A stretch of 64,000 nucleotides of DNA from assembly GCA_030649955.1 (NCBI GenBank), contig JAUSFD010000024.1:1-64000 (forward strand). The letters are read 5' to 3'. Within the stretch, counting starts at the first letter, position 1, and every line of letters starts with the position of its first letter. The stretch is from Candidatus Peregrinibacteria bacterium. Its GTDB lineage: Bacteria > Patescibacteriota > Gracilibacteria > Peribacterales > Peribacteraceae. Of the stretch, positions 16,791-25,039 are shown in pieces. The notes under the pieces are model-generated. The model worked only from the letters and a program-made list of their open reading frames with translations. It did no database searches and was not told where the DNA came from. A program made the translations under genes and the position numbers.

Positions 16791-18800
16791 TCACCAGAGA
16801 TACCCCGGCGCCCTCGCCTTCACCTTCTCCCGTTCCTCCTTCGCATGCCGGTCCACACGTGCACCGAGGACTTCGTAGCGCGGAGCATCGTCAGGGAAGA
16901 GCACCTCGAGCTTCGTCATCAGCGCCAGGAACTCTTCGACGTTCGGGGAGAGCGCGATGAAGTGGGTGTTCTGAACGATCGCCTTCGCGTACTCGTCGAC
17001 GAGGGTATCGATCTCCGCGCGCATGCCCTGAATGGTCTCCAGACCATTCGGTTCTCCTTCGAGTATGCGCATGTAATCCGCAAGCGCTCCGATGCGGTTC
17101 CACTTTCCGTATTCGTACGCGCGCTCGTAGGAGGAGAGCGCTCGACCGGGGTCGTTTAAATGCATTGCGAGATCACCCTGGAGCTTCCATGCGCGCGCGT
17201 CTTCTGCGTTCATTGAGAAGTACGCATCGAGAGCTGATTGTGCCTTGGGGAAGCGCTCAAAGATGATCAACAAATTTGCTCGGCTTAAGTGCATGTCCCG
17301 GGAGAAACGCTCCATGCTCGCTCGGTCGTACCAGAGGAGTGCCTCCTCTCCACGCCCCGCTGCTTCCGCGTGCCTCCCCATGCTCGAGAGTGCGAGAAAT
17401 CTCCCCTCGAAAACCGCGAGGAGTAAGAGTGCACTCACGAGTGCGATCTCCACCGTTCGCACGGATTTCGCCGTCCTCTCCTCGAGTGGTAATCCCCTCC
17501 CCTTCACAATGAGTCCGAGCATGAGCCAGAACGGGAGAGCGATCCCAACAAACTGGAGGTTGTAATCGATTAGGTTATGCGCGAGCACCCCCGCGATCCC
17601 AATCAGCGCGTACGGTTCGATACGCGAGTGGAAAGACATCGAGGAAACGGTGTATGACTTGAGTGACGGAACAATCGCAGTGAAGAGGAGAGCGGCGAAG
17701 AGGAGAGCTGCGATCCACCCGCGTTCCATCGCGAGCTTGAGGAAGACGTTGTGCGGGTGATCCGATGTCGCGAGCACGTGCTCCTGCAGGCGTGGCTGGA
17801 TGAAACGGAAGCTGTACGGACCCCAGCCGAGGAAGGGCTTCTCCAGCGACAGTGCGAACGACTGCGACCAGAACGCACTGCGCTCATTCACCGATGTATT
17901 CCCCTCATCTGCAGCGAACGTCACCTTCTCCACAACAGATGTCACGGGGTAGATCTGTCCACGGATCAAGTTCGCAGCGACGAAGGTGAGGAGGGCGATA
18001 CCGAGAGTGAGGGAGAGTGCAGCGATGTGTTTGAGAAGTGCATCACCAACGCGCCGCAGTTCGACACTAGCATGCCGCGCGTGCGGGAGGGATGCGAGGA
18101 TGACGAGGAGCAGCAGCTGGCCGCTGAATGCGATCATCGCACCGCGCGAGAAGCTCAGGAGCATGCAGCCGATGAGGAAGCCGAGGAATCCCCATGGCTT
18201 GTGTCGATTGCGCTCCGCTTCCGCACGCAGCGCGAAGGAGAGAGCGATGGGCCAGACGAGGAGCAGGAACTGCGCCCATGCGTTTGGCCAGAAGTCCGTG
18301 TGAAACCGCGGATCGAAGAACGTCCCGACGAAGCGCTCGACGGGTTCCAGGATGTACACCGCAACGCCGACCACGCACGCGATGCAAGCGCTCACGAGCA
18401 GTGCGAGCGTGAACTGATCCGTGAATGTCATGCGCCTGTTCTCCGTCTGCGGGTCGATGCGTGATCGGAACCGGATCATCCAGAAGAAGATGAGCATCAG
18501 CGATCCCTCGCGCAGTACTTCATCGAATCCGTAATTCTGCGTCGTGGATGTCGCGTAGCTGAGGATCGTCCACAGGACGAAGGCGATCCCGAGCACGAAG
18601 ACCGGGAGCGGCACCTGCTCTCCCTTCTCTCCTCGATCAATCCCTTTGGAGTACGTCCACAGCACCAGGAGCTCAGCCACAGCTGCGAGCAACCACGTCG
18701 CCTCCAGCGTCTTTCCCCCCTTCCAAAGAGGGGTGAAGATGATGAGCACGAGCAACGCCCACGGTGCGTACGACGGGATGAGTGTGAAGAGTCTCTTCAT
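16791..18800 (-). CDS. O-antigen ligase-like membrane protein with C-terminal TPR region
   Basis: 669 residues. About twelve hydrophobic segments occupy the first ~430 residues. The Wzy_C hallmark is there: a periplasmic loop with GWGPYSFRF and DHPHNVFLKLAMERGW. The last ~220 residues are soluble and TPR-like (ALLWYDRASMERFSRD, ALSSYERAYEYGKW). Such proteins polymerise or ligate surface polysaccharide, or attach glycans to protein. The ATG at 18800 is chosen because CATACT lies 7 nt upstream and the transmembrane region starts right after; the open frame upstream overlaps the divergent gene. The specific substrate cannot be read from sequence. Confidence 0.8.
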   Translation of the reverse strand: MKRLFTLIPSYAPWALLVLIIFTPLWKGGKTLEATWLLAAVAELLVLWTYSKGIDRGEKGEQVPLPVFVLGIAFVLWTILSYATSTTQNYGFDEVLREGSLMLIFFWMIRFRSRIDPQTENRRMTFTDQFTLALLVSACIACVVGVAVYILEPVERFVGTFFDPRFHTDFWPNAWAQFLLLVWPIALSFALRAEAERNRHKPWGFLGFLIGCMLLSFSRGAMIAFSGQLLLLVILASLPHARHASVELRRVGDALLKHIAALSLTLGIALLTFVAANLIRGQIYPVTSVVEKVTFAADEGNTSVNERSAFWSQSFALSLEKPFLGWGPYSFRFIQPRLQEHVLATSDHPHNVFLKLAMERGWIAALLFAALLFTAIVPSLKSYTVSSMSFHSRIEPYALIGIAGVLAHNLIDYNLQFVGIALPFWLMLGLIVKGRGLPLEERTAKSVRTVEIALVSALLLLAVFEGRFLALSSMGRHAEAAGRGEEALLWYDRASMERFSRDMHLSRANLLIIFERFPKAQSALDAYFSMNAEDARAWKLQGDLAMHLNDPGRALSSYERAYEYGKWNRIGALADYMRILEGEPNGLETIQGMRAEIDTLVDEYAKAIVQNTHFIALSPNVEEFLALMTKLEVLFPDDAPRYEVLGARVDRHAKEEREKVKARAPGYLW

Positions 18801-18855
18801 CCAGGGTAGTATGCCACATGTACAGAAACGCAGAGAACCGCTATACTCAGGGGAA

Positions 18856-19155
18856 ATGCGAAATCCACACCCACCCCGCGTCTTCACCCTGAGCCTCTTC
18901 TTCCTCGGGCTCCTCACGGTTCTGGTTCTCCAGGCCTCCGCCCGCTTCGGTGGAGCTGCAGTCCACATGAACGCGAATGCGATGTACTCCCCTGCTCCCA
19001 TGTACGGAGATCTGAAGCTGAATGCATCGAGCGAAAGCAATTCCAGATCGAGCGCGAGGAAGCGCGCATATCGCTCGACACGGAGTGTGAAGAAGATAGG
19101 ATCGGCAGTTCGGAAAGCGCTGAACAGGAAGGGAAACACTCGCCAGAGGAGATAG
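18856..19155 (+). CDS. small secreted or membrane-anchored basic protein
   Basis: 99 residues. A hydrophobic segment (VFTLSLFFLGLLTVLVLQASA, split around residues 8-28) is followed by a Ser/Arg-rich tail (SARKRAYRSTRSVKKIGSAV). TATACT (18842-18847) lies 8 nt before the ATG. It is divergent from the O-antigen ligase gene, with overlapping promoter regions. Not recognised; a surface protein with a basic tail, reminiscent in composition of the tails at 61598 and 63597. Confidence 0.55.
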   Translation: MRNPHPPRVFTLSLFFLGLLTVLVLQASARFGGAAVHMNANAMYSPAPMYGDLKLNASSESNSRSSARKRAYRSTRSVKKIGSAVRKALNRKGNTRQRR

Positions 19156-19188
19156 GTGTGGTACGATCCGTCGGCTGCTCATTCGATA

Positions 19189-19224
19189 CATGCCGTGGTG
19201 GCGCCCTTCGACTACGCTCAGGGT
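19189..19224. repeat. partial tRNA 5' end copy and REP-like element
   Basis: ATGCCGTGGTGGCG just upstream (about 19190-19203) repeats the first 12 bases of the following tRNA-Leu. It runs directly into CCCTTCGACTACGCTCAGGG (19204-19223), which recurs inverted at 60341-60360 beside the second tRNA-Leu. Confidence 0.65.
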
Positions 19225-19268
19225 CGTTCGCAGATGGCACACTTTCGTTCGATCATTTTATTGCACAT

Positions 19269-19355
19269 GCCGTGGTGGCGGAATTGGTAGACGCGCACGC
19301 TTCAGGAGCGTGTATCCGCAAGGATGTGGAGGTTCGAGTCCTCTCCACGGCACCA
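19269..19355 (+). tRNA. tRNA-Leu (CAG)
   Basis: The acceptor stem GCCGTGG pairs with CCACGGC, followed by discriminator A and an encoded CCA (19353-19355). The anticodon loop reads CTTCAGGAG, anticodon CAG. The long variable arm is typical of class II tRNA-Leu, and the T arm GGTTCGAGTCC is standard. Confidence 0.93.
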
Positions 19356-19392
19356 TTCGACTCGTCGTCGTTGCTCACGCAACGACTCCTCG

Positions 19393-19411
19393 CTCATGGT
19401 AAACCATTCGA
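19393..19411. repeat. tRNA-downstream hairpin repeat, copy 1
   Basis: CTCATGGTAAACCATTCGA occurs 37 nt after the tRNA's CCA end and again, base for base, at 60297-60315, 30 nt after the second tRNA-Leu. ATGGT-AA-ACCAT forms a short stem. The flanking ATTCGA/TCGAAT words also pair. Confidence 0.8.
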
Positions 19412-19530
19412 TTCCGTACGAGTCGAATGACTCTGTTTACCCTGACGAAATTTAAGGGAGCGAACGAAGCGAAGCGGAGTGAGTCGAAGAGCCCAACAGA
19501 ACAAAACAGGATCTGCTTGCATCGACCGCT

Positions 19531-19821
19531 ATGCCATGGTTCGTCTACATCGCTCAAGCTCCAACGAATTGCCACTACACAGTCATCTCCACCAATCCTC
19601 GTAGACGGGGCGAAGGAGTGTCATACCCCTTTGCGTTTGAAACGCTACTAATCTATGAAAGCTTGATGGAAGCGATTATTAGCTTGGGCAAACGCTACGG
19701 GGTACGAGAGGAGAGAGTATGTGGTTCTCGGAATAGTCGCGTTGCTATTGCAACTTGGTATCAGGAGAGATCCTTCTTGCGCTCCTCGAACTCCTTCTTG
19801 TCGATCTCCCCCTTGGCGTAG
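19531..19821 (+). pseudogene. degenerate GIY-YIG nuclease-like ORF
   Basis: The 96-residue frame opens MPWFVYIAQAPTNCHYT and continues TNPRRR then LLIYESLMEAIISLGKR. This order resembles small GIY-YIG proteins (VYI, then YTG, then TNxxRR, then a helix with a catalytic Glu). The Gly of the second motif is Val, and the middle (GEGVSYPFAF) lies where a GACGGGGCGAAGG repeat-like stretch occurs, so a repeat insertion may have broken the gene. The last 60 nt overlap the convergent SHOCT gene, and no clear promoter is visible. It could be chance. Confidence 0.4.
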
Positions 19822-20444
19822 CGCTCTTTCAGGATGTCGAGTGCGGATTTCCCTCCCTGCATACCCGAAGCGCGTGAGAGCCACTTCACGAGTGCGAAGA
19901 TCCCAGCAATGATGAGAACCCACCAAAGGATCATGAAGAGAAAACCGAAGGGCGCGAAGCCAAGTCCATAACCCATCATGGACGACATCGTATCAGGAGC
20001 GTAGCCGTTTGACCAACTTCCCATCATCGGGGATGCGCTGTTCCAACCTCCCCCCATCATCCCCATCATGGGCATCATCATGCCCGCGTTCCCCATGGGC
20101 AATGACCCTCCTCCTCCGCACCCGCTCATGCGCTTCCCCATGGCAACGTGCATCTCCTCTTCCCCCTCCTCGCCCATCATGCGCGTCATCATCGCGTTCA
20201 TTGCCTCATGAGCGTCACCAGTCATCTCCCCCATGAAGAACTCCCCGAGCGCGGCGAACTGTTCGTCGGTGAGATCCTTGCACCCCACTTCGTCTCGCTC
20301 CATCTTCTGCCAGATTTCTTTTCCCTCTGCTTCCTCTTGCGCGGTATGGTCGTCGGAAGGTGCCATCACCGCTTCCTGTGCATAGGCGAAGGGTGAGAGG
20401 AAGAGCGAGCCGGTGAGAATGGCGACGGAAAGACGACGGAGCAT
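19761..20444 (-). CDS. secreted/membrane SHOCT-domain protein with Met/Gly-rich region
   Basis: 227 residues from the ATG at 20444, where a signal peptide starts (LSVAILTGSLFLSPFAYA). An acidic helical region follows, then a Met/Gly-rich stretch (MMMPMMGMMGGGW, ~115-130), a transmembrane segment (FGFLFMILWWVLIIAGIFALV) and a C-terminal SHOCT motif (ALDILKERYAKGEIDKKEFE). SHOCT domains are short oligomerisation tails. The Met-rich part could bind copper(I), but this is a guess. It is divergent from the DUF302 gene, 34 bp away. Confidence 0.75.
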   Translation of the reverse strand: MLRRLSVAILTGSLFLSPFAYAQEAVMAPSDDHTAQEEAEGKEIWQKMERDEVGCKDLTDEQFAALGEFFMGEMTGDAHEAMNAMMTRMMGEEGEEEMHVAMGKRMSGCGGGGSLPMGNAGMMMPMMGMMGGGWNSASPMMGSWSNGYAPDTMSSMMGYGLGFAPFGFLFMILWWVLIIAGIFALVKWLSRASGMQGGKSALDILKERYAKGEIDKKEFEERKKDLS

Positions 20445-20478
20445 GGCATGAAGGGGAAACGTCCCGTAGTATACACCT

Positions 20479-20862
20479 ATGGATTTCGAATACACCGTCA
20501 CCACAGGCAAGGACTTTGCTTCGGCAGTCACGAGCGTCGAGGAGGAAATTGCAAAGGCAGGGATGCGCGTGCTGCACATTCATGACGTGCAAGCGACACT
20601 CGCGGAGAAAGGCATCAACCGTGATCCGTACAAGATTGTGGAGTTCTGCAACGCGAAGTACGCTAGCGAGTTCCTCCGCGCCGACCCCAAGATCGGTCTC
20701 TGCATGCCCTGCAAAATCAATGTGTACATCCATGAGGAAAAGGTCTTCCTCTCCGGCATGCGTCCCATCGTCCTCCCGCAGTTCTTCCCGCACGCCAATC
20801 TGGGCGATAAGCCGCAGGAGGTTGATGCCATCGTGCGGTCGATCATCGATACGGCGAAGTGA
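20479..20862 (+). CDS. DUF302-domain protein
   Basis: 127 residues. It matches the DUF302 fold along its length: DFEYTVTTGKDFASAVTSVEE, VLHIHDVQATLAEKG, YKIVEFCNAKYASEFL, IGLCMPCKINVYIHEEKVFLS and a C-terminal helix VDAIVRSIIDTA. The conserved CMPC with the preceding NAKYA is typical. The biochemical role of the family is not established. TAGTAT lies 6 nt before the ATG, so the transcript is probably leaderless. Confidence 0.85.
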   Translation: MDFEYTVTTGKDFASAVTSVEEEIAKAGMRVLHIHDVQATLAEKGINRDPYKIVEFCNAKYASEFLRADPKIGLCMPCKINVYIHEEKVFLSGMRPIVLPQFFPHANLGDKPQEVDAIVRSIIDTAK

Positions 20863-20993
20863 AGCTCTGCGGGCTTACTCTGGCCACGCATTTTTCCGCA
20901 TCCTCCATCGATGCTCTCGATCTCTTCCTGAAAACCGAAGAGATCGATAGCGACTCTGAGGAAGTAGTTTGCGCAGCGCCTTCATGATTCATC

Positions 20994-22304
20994 TCACCCC
21001 GCCCTCTGCAACTCAGCGACACGCTGCTGTGCTTCGCGAGCTTCTCGGCGAGCCGCATCTCGTTCCTCGAACGCGACGCGCAGCTGCGTCTCGAAGTTGA
21101 GAATCAGCTCCTGCAGGATACGCTCTCGATTTTCAGAGGCTTTGAGCTTCATTTCTACCTGGAACTTCTCCTCCTCAGCCGCTCTGCGCTTCGCTCGCTC
21201 TTCTTGGAGCTCAGTAGCGAGTGCGCTCCTCTCCGCCTCCAGACGACGATTCTCAGAATTGCGCAGCAGGAAGGATTTCCAGAGCGGGTCCTCAATATTC
21301 CTGCGAAAGTCCTCCTTATCTTTCTTCATGCGCGTGTCCGCGAGCTCGACCATCAAGCGGAAGGCGTTCACACCCAGTTCTTCGAGCGTCTTCGCTTCTT
21401 CCGTATCCGGGGAGAGCGCTGTATCCAGCGACTCGAGGAACGTTGCAACACCGTAGCTCACCGATGGGATGAAGCGGTCCATGAGTTTCTTCTGCGATGC
21501 ACGGAGCTTCTCCTCCATCAATGGAGGATCCCGCTTGTAAGCTGCCCGATCTTCATCGCTCCAGTCGTCGAACTCCATTGCGAACGCGGAGTCTAAGGTG
21601 ACGGCTGCATTCAGTGTAGGGTCATCCACCATAGCCTGCTGAACAACACGAGCAAAAGCATTAAGAGTACTTTTGTCGATTGCTCGATCCTGTGAGCGCA
21701 CGACGACGATGAACTCATCGCCAGCGTAAGCGTATGTTTCTGTATGAAGTTTCCTTTCGTCGAGCCACCGTTGTACTTCTGGTGGCGGCTTGCAGAGGAA
21801 CTCCGCCATCTTCTCGAGGTACTTCCCCACACGAGCGTGACTCGTACACTCCACAATCGTCTTCGTGCCATCGACATCGAAGAAGACGCAGCCCATGCGC
21901 TCGAGAGGAGCTGGATTCTCACTCGAAGCGACGGTAATGAGGTTGTAGGCAACGATGGGAGGTTGCGTGTCGAAGTGCGCGATCGAGTGGTTCCTATTGG
22001 AGAGCGCAGCATCACGCCCGACTTCCATGTGCGCTTGAAGCACAACTGGATTCAGGAACACCGCGAGGCTCTTGCCCTCTGCTGAGGAGAGATCTCCGTG
22101 GGGCGATGCGTGAGTAACCTCCTCCTGTACGATCGCTGCCAACTGGCGGCGAACGAGATTCTGGATGAACTCAGGCAGTCGCGTGAGTAGCAGCTCGTAG
22201 AGCTGTGGAGCTCCGTTCGGGTACGCCTGTTCGTAGAGCGCACGGAGCTTCTGGTGAATCTCGCGTAAATCCGGAGCCGATCGCATCTGGGAGCCATTTT
22301 CCAT
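20994..22304 (-). CDS. degenerate GGDEF (AGDEF) domain protein with coiled-coil C-terminus
   Basis: 436 residues. FFDVDGTKTI (~141-150) and AYAGDEFIVVV (~192-202) match the metal-binding and active-site loops of diguanylate cyclases, but the signature is AGDEF, and a 60-residue insert separates the second part of the domain (SVSYGVATF, ~285). The last ~110 residues are a long charged coiled coil. It may bind c-di-GMP or GTP or have weak cyclase activity; no transmembrane or sensor domain is seen. The GTG at 22322 overlaps the -10 box, so the ATG at 22304 is the likely start. Confidence 0.7.
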   Translation of the reverse strand: MENGSQMRSAPDLREIHQKLRALYEQAYPNGAPQLYELLLTRLPEFIQNLVRRQLAAIVQEEVTHASPHGDLSSAEGKSLAVFLNPVVLQAHMEVGRDAALSNRNHSIAHFDTQPPIVAYNLITVASSENPAPLERMGCVFFDVDGTKTIVECTSHARVGKYLEKMAEFLCKPPPEVQRWLDERKLHTETYAYAGDEFIVVVRSQDRAIDKSTLNAFARVVQQAMVDDPTLNAAVTLDSAFAMEFDDWSDEDRAAYKRDPPLMEEKLRASQKKLMDRFIPSVSYGVATFLESLDTALSPDTEEAKTLEELGVNAFRLMVELADTRMKKDKEDFRRNIEDPLWKSFLLRNSENRRLEAERSALATELQEERAKRRAAEEEKFQVEMKLKASENRERILQELILNFETQLRVAFEERDAARREAREAQQRVAELQRAG

Positions 22305-22312
22305 AGCTAGAT

Positions 22313-22341
22313 TAAATATCACATATATTGAGTTATGTCAA
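22313..22341 (-). promoter_or_regulatory. promoter of the AGDEF gene
   Basis: On the minus strand: consensus TTGACA (22336-22341), 17-nt spacer, TATTTA (22313-22318), ATG 8 nt downstream. This is the only exact -35 consensus with good spacing that I found in the window. Confidence 0.7.
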
Positions 22342-22529
22342 ATTTTCGCATGGAGTTTTCCTGGACGGATCGCATCGAAAGTTCATCCCTCTACTTCAGA
22401 AAAAAATCGGAGCGCGGAGACTAGTCAAGGAGTTTCCCTCGAACAAGGGTTAGCGCAATCTCTCTCTGTACAATTATCAGTCGACTACGTATGGTATGCG
22501 AACGTCGAACATTCCATCCCCCCTACACC

Positions 22530-23132
22530 ATGTCGAAGCGCCTCTCTGCTCTTCTCGTCTCCACACTCACGCTCGCTGCGTGTCAGAGTGCCATCGCACC
22601 ATCTGAGGAGAGTGCCGATTCCTCCAGTTCTGTCACAACGGAAGTGAATTCCTCTTCGAGCGCTGGATCGGAAGAAGCCGTCGACCCACAGGGGAAGACG
22701 AACGCAGATGCATGGGCCATGGTGAAGGCATGGACACCTGGTCTTACGTGGTCCTTCCCGGAGCGCGGGACGAACGATACGGAGATGTACATCGACGATA
22801 ACCACGTGATCCCCGCACAGGCACTGCAAGCGGAGTTCATGACGTCCACGATGACTCGAGCGCAGTTCACGAAGTTCTTCGAGGATTCTCGCTCGACTCT
22901 CGAAGCGACAGCGCAGACGAGCAACTGGCTGAAGCACAAGTGGTTCGACGCGGATGGGGTGACGGGGACGTCCTTCGGTTTCAGGCTCGACACTCCCCAG
23001 GGCGTGAAGTTCCTCATCGTCTCTGCCAACGGCACGGACTGCAAAGGGGCGTCCGATCAGCTGCCCACTTGCTCGACGTACGCAAGCATGGCACTCATCA
23101 CGGATGCGCTGCCGACGGATGCGGATTTGTAA
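22530..23132 (+). CDS. putative lipoprotein, unknown function
   Basis: 200 residues. The signal SKRLSALLVSTLTLAAC has a clear lipobox (LAAC, Cys18), followed by a Ser-rich linker (~25-50) and a soluble domain (TWSFPERGTNDTEMYIDDN onward) with two cysteines near the C-terminus (TDCKGASDQLPTC). The ATG at 22530 is chosen because the signal peptide begins there. The domain is not recognised. The gene stop directly abuts the convergent VOC fragment. Confidence 0.65.
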   Translation: MSKRLSALLVSTLTLAACQSAIAPSEESADSSSSVTTEVNSSSSAGSEEAVDPQGKTNADAWAMVKAWTPGLTWSFPERGTNDTEMYIDDNHVIPAQALQAEFMTSTMTRAQFTKFFEDSRSTLEATAQTSNWLKHKWFDADGVTGTSFGFRLDTPQGVKFLIVSANGTDCKGASDQLPTCSTYASMALITDALPTDADL

Positions 23133-23366
23133 TTATTTCTTCGCATCCTCCCACAATCCCACGACATTCCCGGAGGGATCGGTGACGTATGCGTAAAAGC
23201 CCATCCCCATCATATCCATCTTCGGCATGACGACTTTTCCACCGGCCTTCTCGACTTCCTTCACTTTGTCGTCGATGGAGGAGACGTTGATCGCGAAGAT
23301 GGGAGCCTTCGCCACCTCCGTGCGCTTCATGATGCCACCATTAATCGCTCCCGGCTTGAGCGGCAT
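23133..23366 (-). pseudogene. 5'-truncated glyoxalase/VOC-family gene
   Basis: About 77 residues match only the C-terminal half of single-domain VOC proteins: PGAINGGIMKR, then APIFAINVSSIDDKVKEVEKAGGKVVMPKM, then GFYAYVTDPSGNVVGLWE. The N-terminal beta-alpha-beta unit with the first metal ligand (usually about 45 residues) is absent; that position is occupied by the start of the divergent gene at 23420. The frame stays open upstream to 23414 with unrelated residues. Probably a relic cut by a rearrangement, although a short dimerising product cannot be excluded. Confidence 0.6.
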
Positions 23367-23419
23367 GCGCGTCTTCTCGCAATGGGAGTAGAATGGGAAT
23401 ACATCCCCCCCCATTCACG

Positions 23420-24604
23420 ATGATCGTCCGCTCCCTCTTCGTTGCTCTCCTCCTCGTTGCACCTGCACTCCCTGTGAGTGAGGCCGCGACCTTCCTCCAC
23501 GGTAAGCAGGTCTCCATCTCCGCTCCGGTCAACGATGATCTCTACGCTGCGGGCGGGATGCTTCGCATCAGCGAACCGGTGAATGGCGATCTCGTTATTG
23601 CGGGAGGGAACATCACCGTCTCGCAATCTGTCGCAGGAGACCTCATCGCAGCGGGAGGAAATATCTCCGTGCGCGGAACAATCGGCGATGATGCGCGCGT
23701 TGCTGGTGGTGACGTGACGATCGCGAGCACCCTGAGCGGCGATCTCATCGTCTTCGGCGGTAGTGTCGTGATCGAGGAGAACACAACGGTTGAGGGTGAC
23801 CTCGTCGTCTTCGGTGGTCATGTGACGGTCCTCGGCATTGTGCGTGGTGATCTGCAGTCGCGCACCGGCTACATCACACTCAATGGAGAAGTCCTCGGTA
23901 GCGCGGATATGCAAGGAGAACGAGTCGTCGTCGCCGGGCGCATCGCGGGACCGAGCACGCTCGTCGCGGAGAAGATTGAGCTCCAGGAAGGCGCATCCTT
24001 CGGTGGCAATGTGACGTACTGGCAGGAAAATGGAGAATTGGAATTTGGCTCCTCACTCCAGGGCGGCACTGCAACATTCGATCCCGAACTCCAGCCCCAT
24101 AGGAATGTGGGGAAGCGAGACGCTATGAAGGCCTTCGGTCTTCTGGCGCTCTGGTCATTCCTCTCCGGCCTGCTCCTGCTGCTCATCCTCGTCCTCGCGA
24201 CGAAGAACTTCTTCCGCAACGCTGCGAAGGAAGTGGAGGATCGGCCGCTGCAGATGATGCTCTGGGGGTTCCTGTACCTCATCGCTGTCCCCGTGCTCGC
24301 AGTCCTCCTCTGCTTCTCCCTCATCGGCATCCCGCTCGGGCTCTTCGTGCTCATGATGTACGCATTCGTCCTCTACTTCTCCTGTGTGTTCACGGCACTC
24401 GTGTTCGGGAAGTGGCTCCAAGAGCACTACAAACTCAGCAAGAGTAAGCTCGTCCACTTCGGCGTGAGCCTTGGCGTGTACATCGCCATGGCTCTCCTCA
24501 CGTTGATTCCCATTCTGGGCTGGCTCGTGCAGTTACTCCTCGTCTGTACGGCATTAGGAGCGCTCCTCGCGACGAAGCTCGCCGTGTACAGGAAGGTCAT
24601 GTAG
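23420..24604 (+). CDS. bactofilin-like polymer-forming protein with C-terminal membrane domain
   Basis: 394 residues. Signal peptide (IVRSLFVALLLVAPALPVSEA), then ~190 residues of short beta-helical repeats (NGDLVIAGGNITV, AGDLIAAGGNISV, SGDLIVFGGSVVI) as in bactofilin/polymer-forming proteins, then four hydrophobic segments (~230-390). It would present a beta-helix outside the membrane. The ATG at 23420 starts the signal peptide. TAGAAT about 20 nt upstream may be its -10. The head lies against the truncated VOC gene. Confidence 0.72.
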   Translation: MIVRSLFVALLLVAPALPVSEAATFLHGKQVSISAPVNDDLYAAGGMLRISEPVNGDLVIAGGNITVSQSVAGDLIAAGGNISVRGTIGDDARVAGGDVTIASTLSGDLIVFGGSVVIEENTTVEGDLVVFGGHVTVLGIVRGDLQSRTGYITLNGEVLGSADMQGERVVVAGRIAGPSTLVAEKIELQEGASFGGNVTYWQENGELEFGSSLQGGTATFDPELQPHRNVGKRDAMKAFGLLALWSFLSGLLLLLILVLATKNFFRNAAKEVEDRPLQMMLWGFLYLIAVPVLAVLLCFSLIGIPLGLFVLMMYAFVLYFSCVFTALVFGKWLQEHYKLSKSKLVHFGVSLGVYIAMALLTLIPILGWLVQLLLVCTALGALLATKLAVYRKVM

Positions 24605-24629
24605 AGGCCAAATTCGTAGGAGAAAATGC

Positions 24630-24657
24630 TTGCATCTTTGTCGATGATAAGTATAAT
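24630..24657 (+). promoter_or_regulatory. promoter of small ORF at 24684
   Basis: TTGCAT (24630-24635), 16-nt spacer, consensus TATAAT (24652-24657). The leader is about 20 nt and pyrimidine-rich, with no Shine-Dalgarno motif. Confidence 0.65.
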
Positions 24658-24683
24658 GCACTTACTTTTTCCTCCTTATTTTT

Positions 24684-24911
24684 ATGGGAAACGAAGCAAG
24701 GGACTTAGAAACACCGGACACGCTGCCTTTTGAGGACAAGCCACGCATCGATACCGAAACCCTCAATAGGGACCCTGAAGGTGTTGCAAAATTCGCAGAT
24801 GCTTTGCTCAGTGGAGTGACTGAAAAAGAGGAAACGGATATTCTGACGATGAATCCGGAACTCCAAAGAGCTGTTACACAGACGCGGGCTGCAAAAAAGG
24901 AAGCTGCCTGA
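24684..24911 (+). CDS. small acidic hypothetical protein
   Basis: 75 residues, highly charged, no hydrophobic segment (for example [20 protein letters not shown] and a helical tail [11 protein letters not shown]). Its own consensus promoter and intrinsic terminator mark it as a genuine monocistronic gene. No family recognised. Confidence 0.65.
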   Translation: MGNEARDLETPDTLPFEDKPRIDTETLNRDPEGVAKFADALLSGVTEKEETDILTMNPELQRAVTQTRAAKKEAA

Positions 24912-24930
24912 GTCCCTTTTCTGAAGCAAC

Positions 24931-24960
24931 AAAAAAGAGCGGCCCTGCCGCTCTTTTTTT
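24931..24960 (+). terminator. intrinsic terminator after the 24684 gene
   Basis: AAAAAAGAGCGGC, loop CCT, GCCGCTCTTTTTTT: a 13-bp stem ending in a T run. It insulates the small gene from the phosphate operon. Confidence 0.9.
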
Positions 24961-25039
24961 GTTCCAACAATTGCCCTCTCCGTCAACTGAACCGGGGAGC
25001 CATTGCCCGTATCATGGAAGTCTCTTCTCCCCTCTCCCC

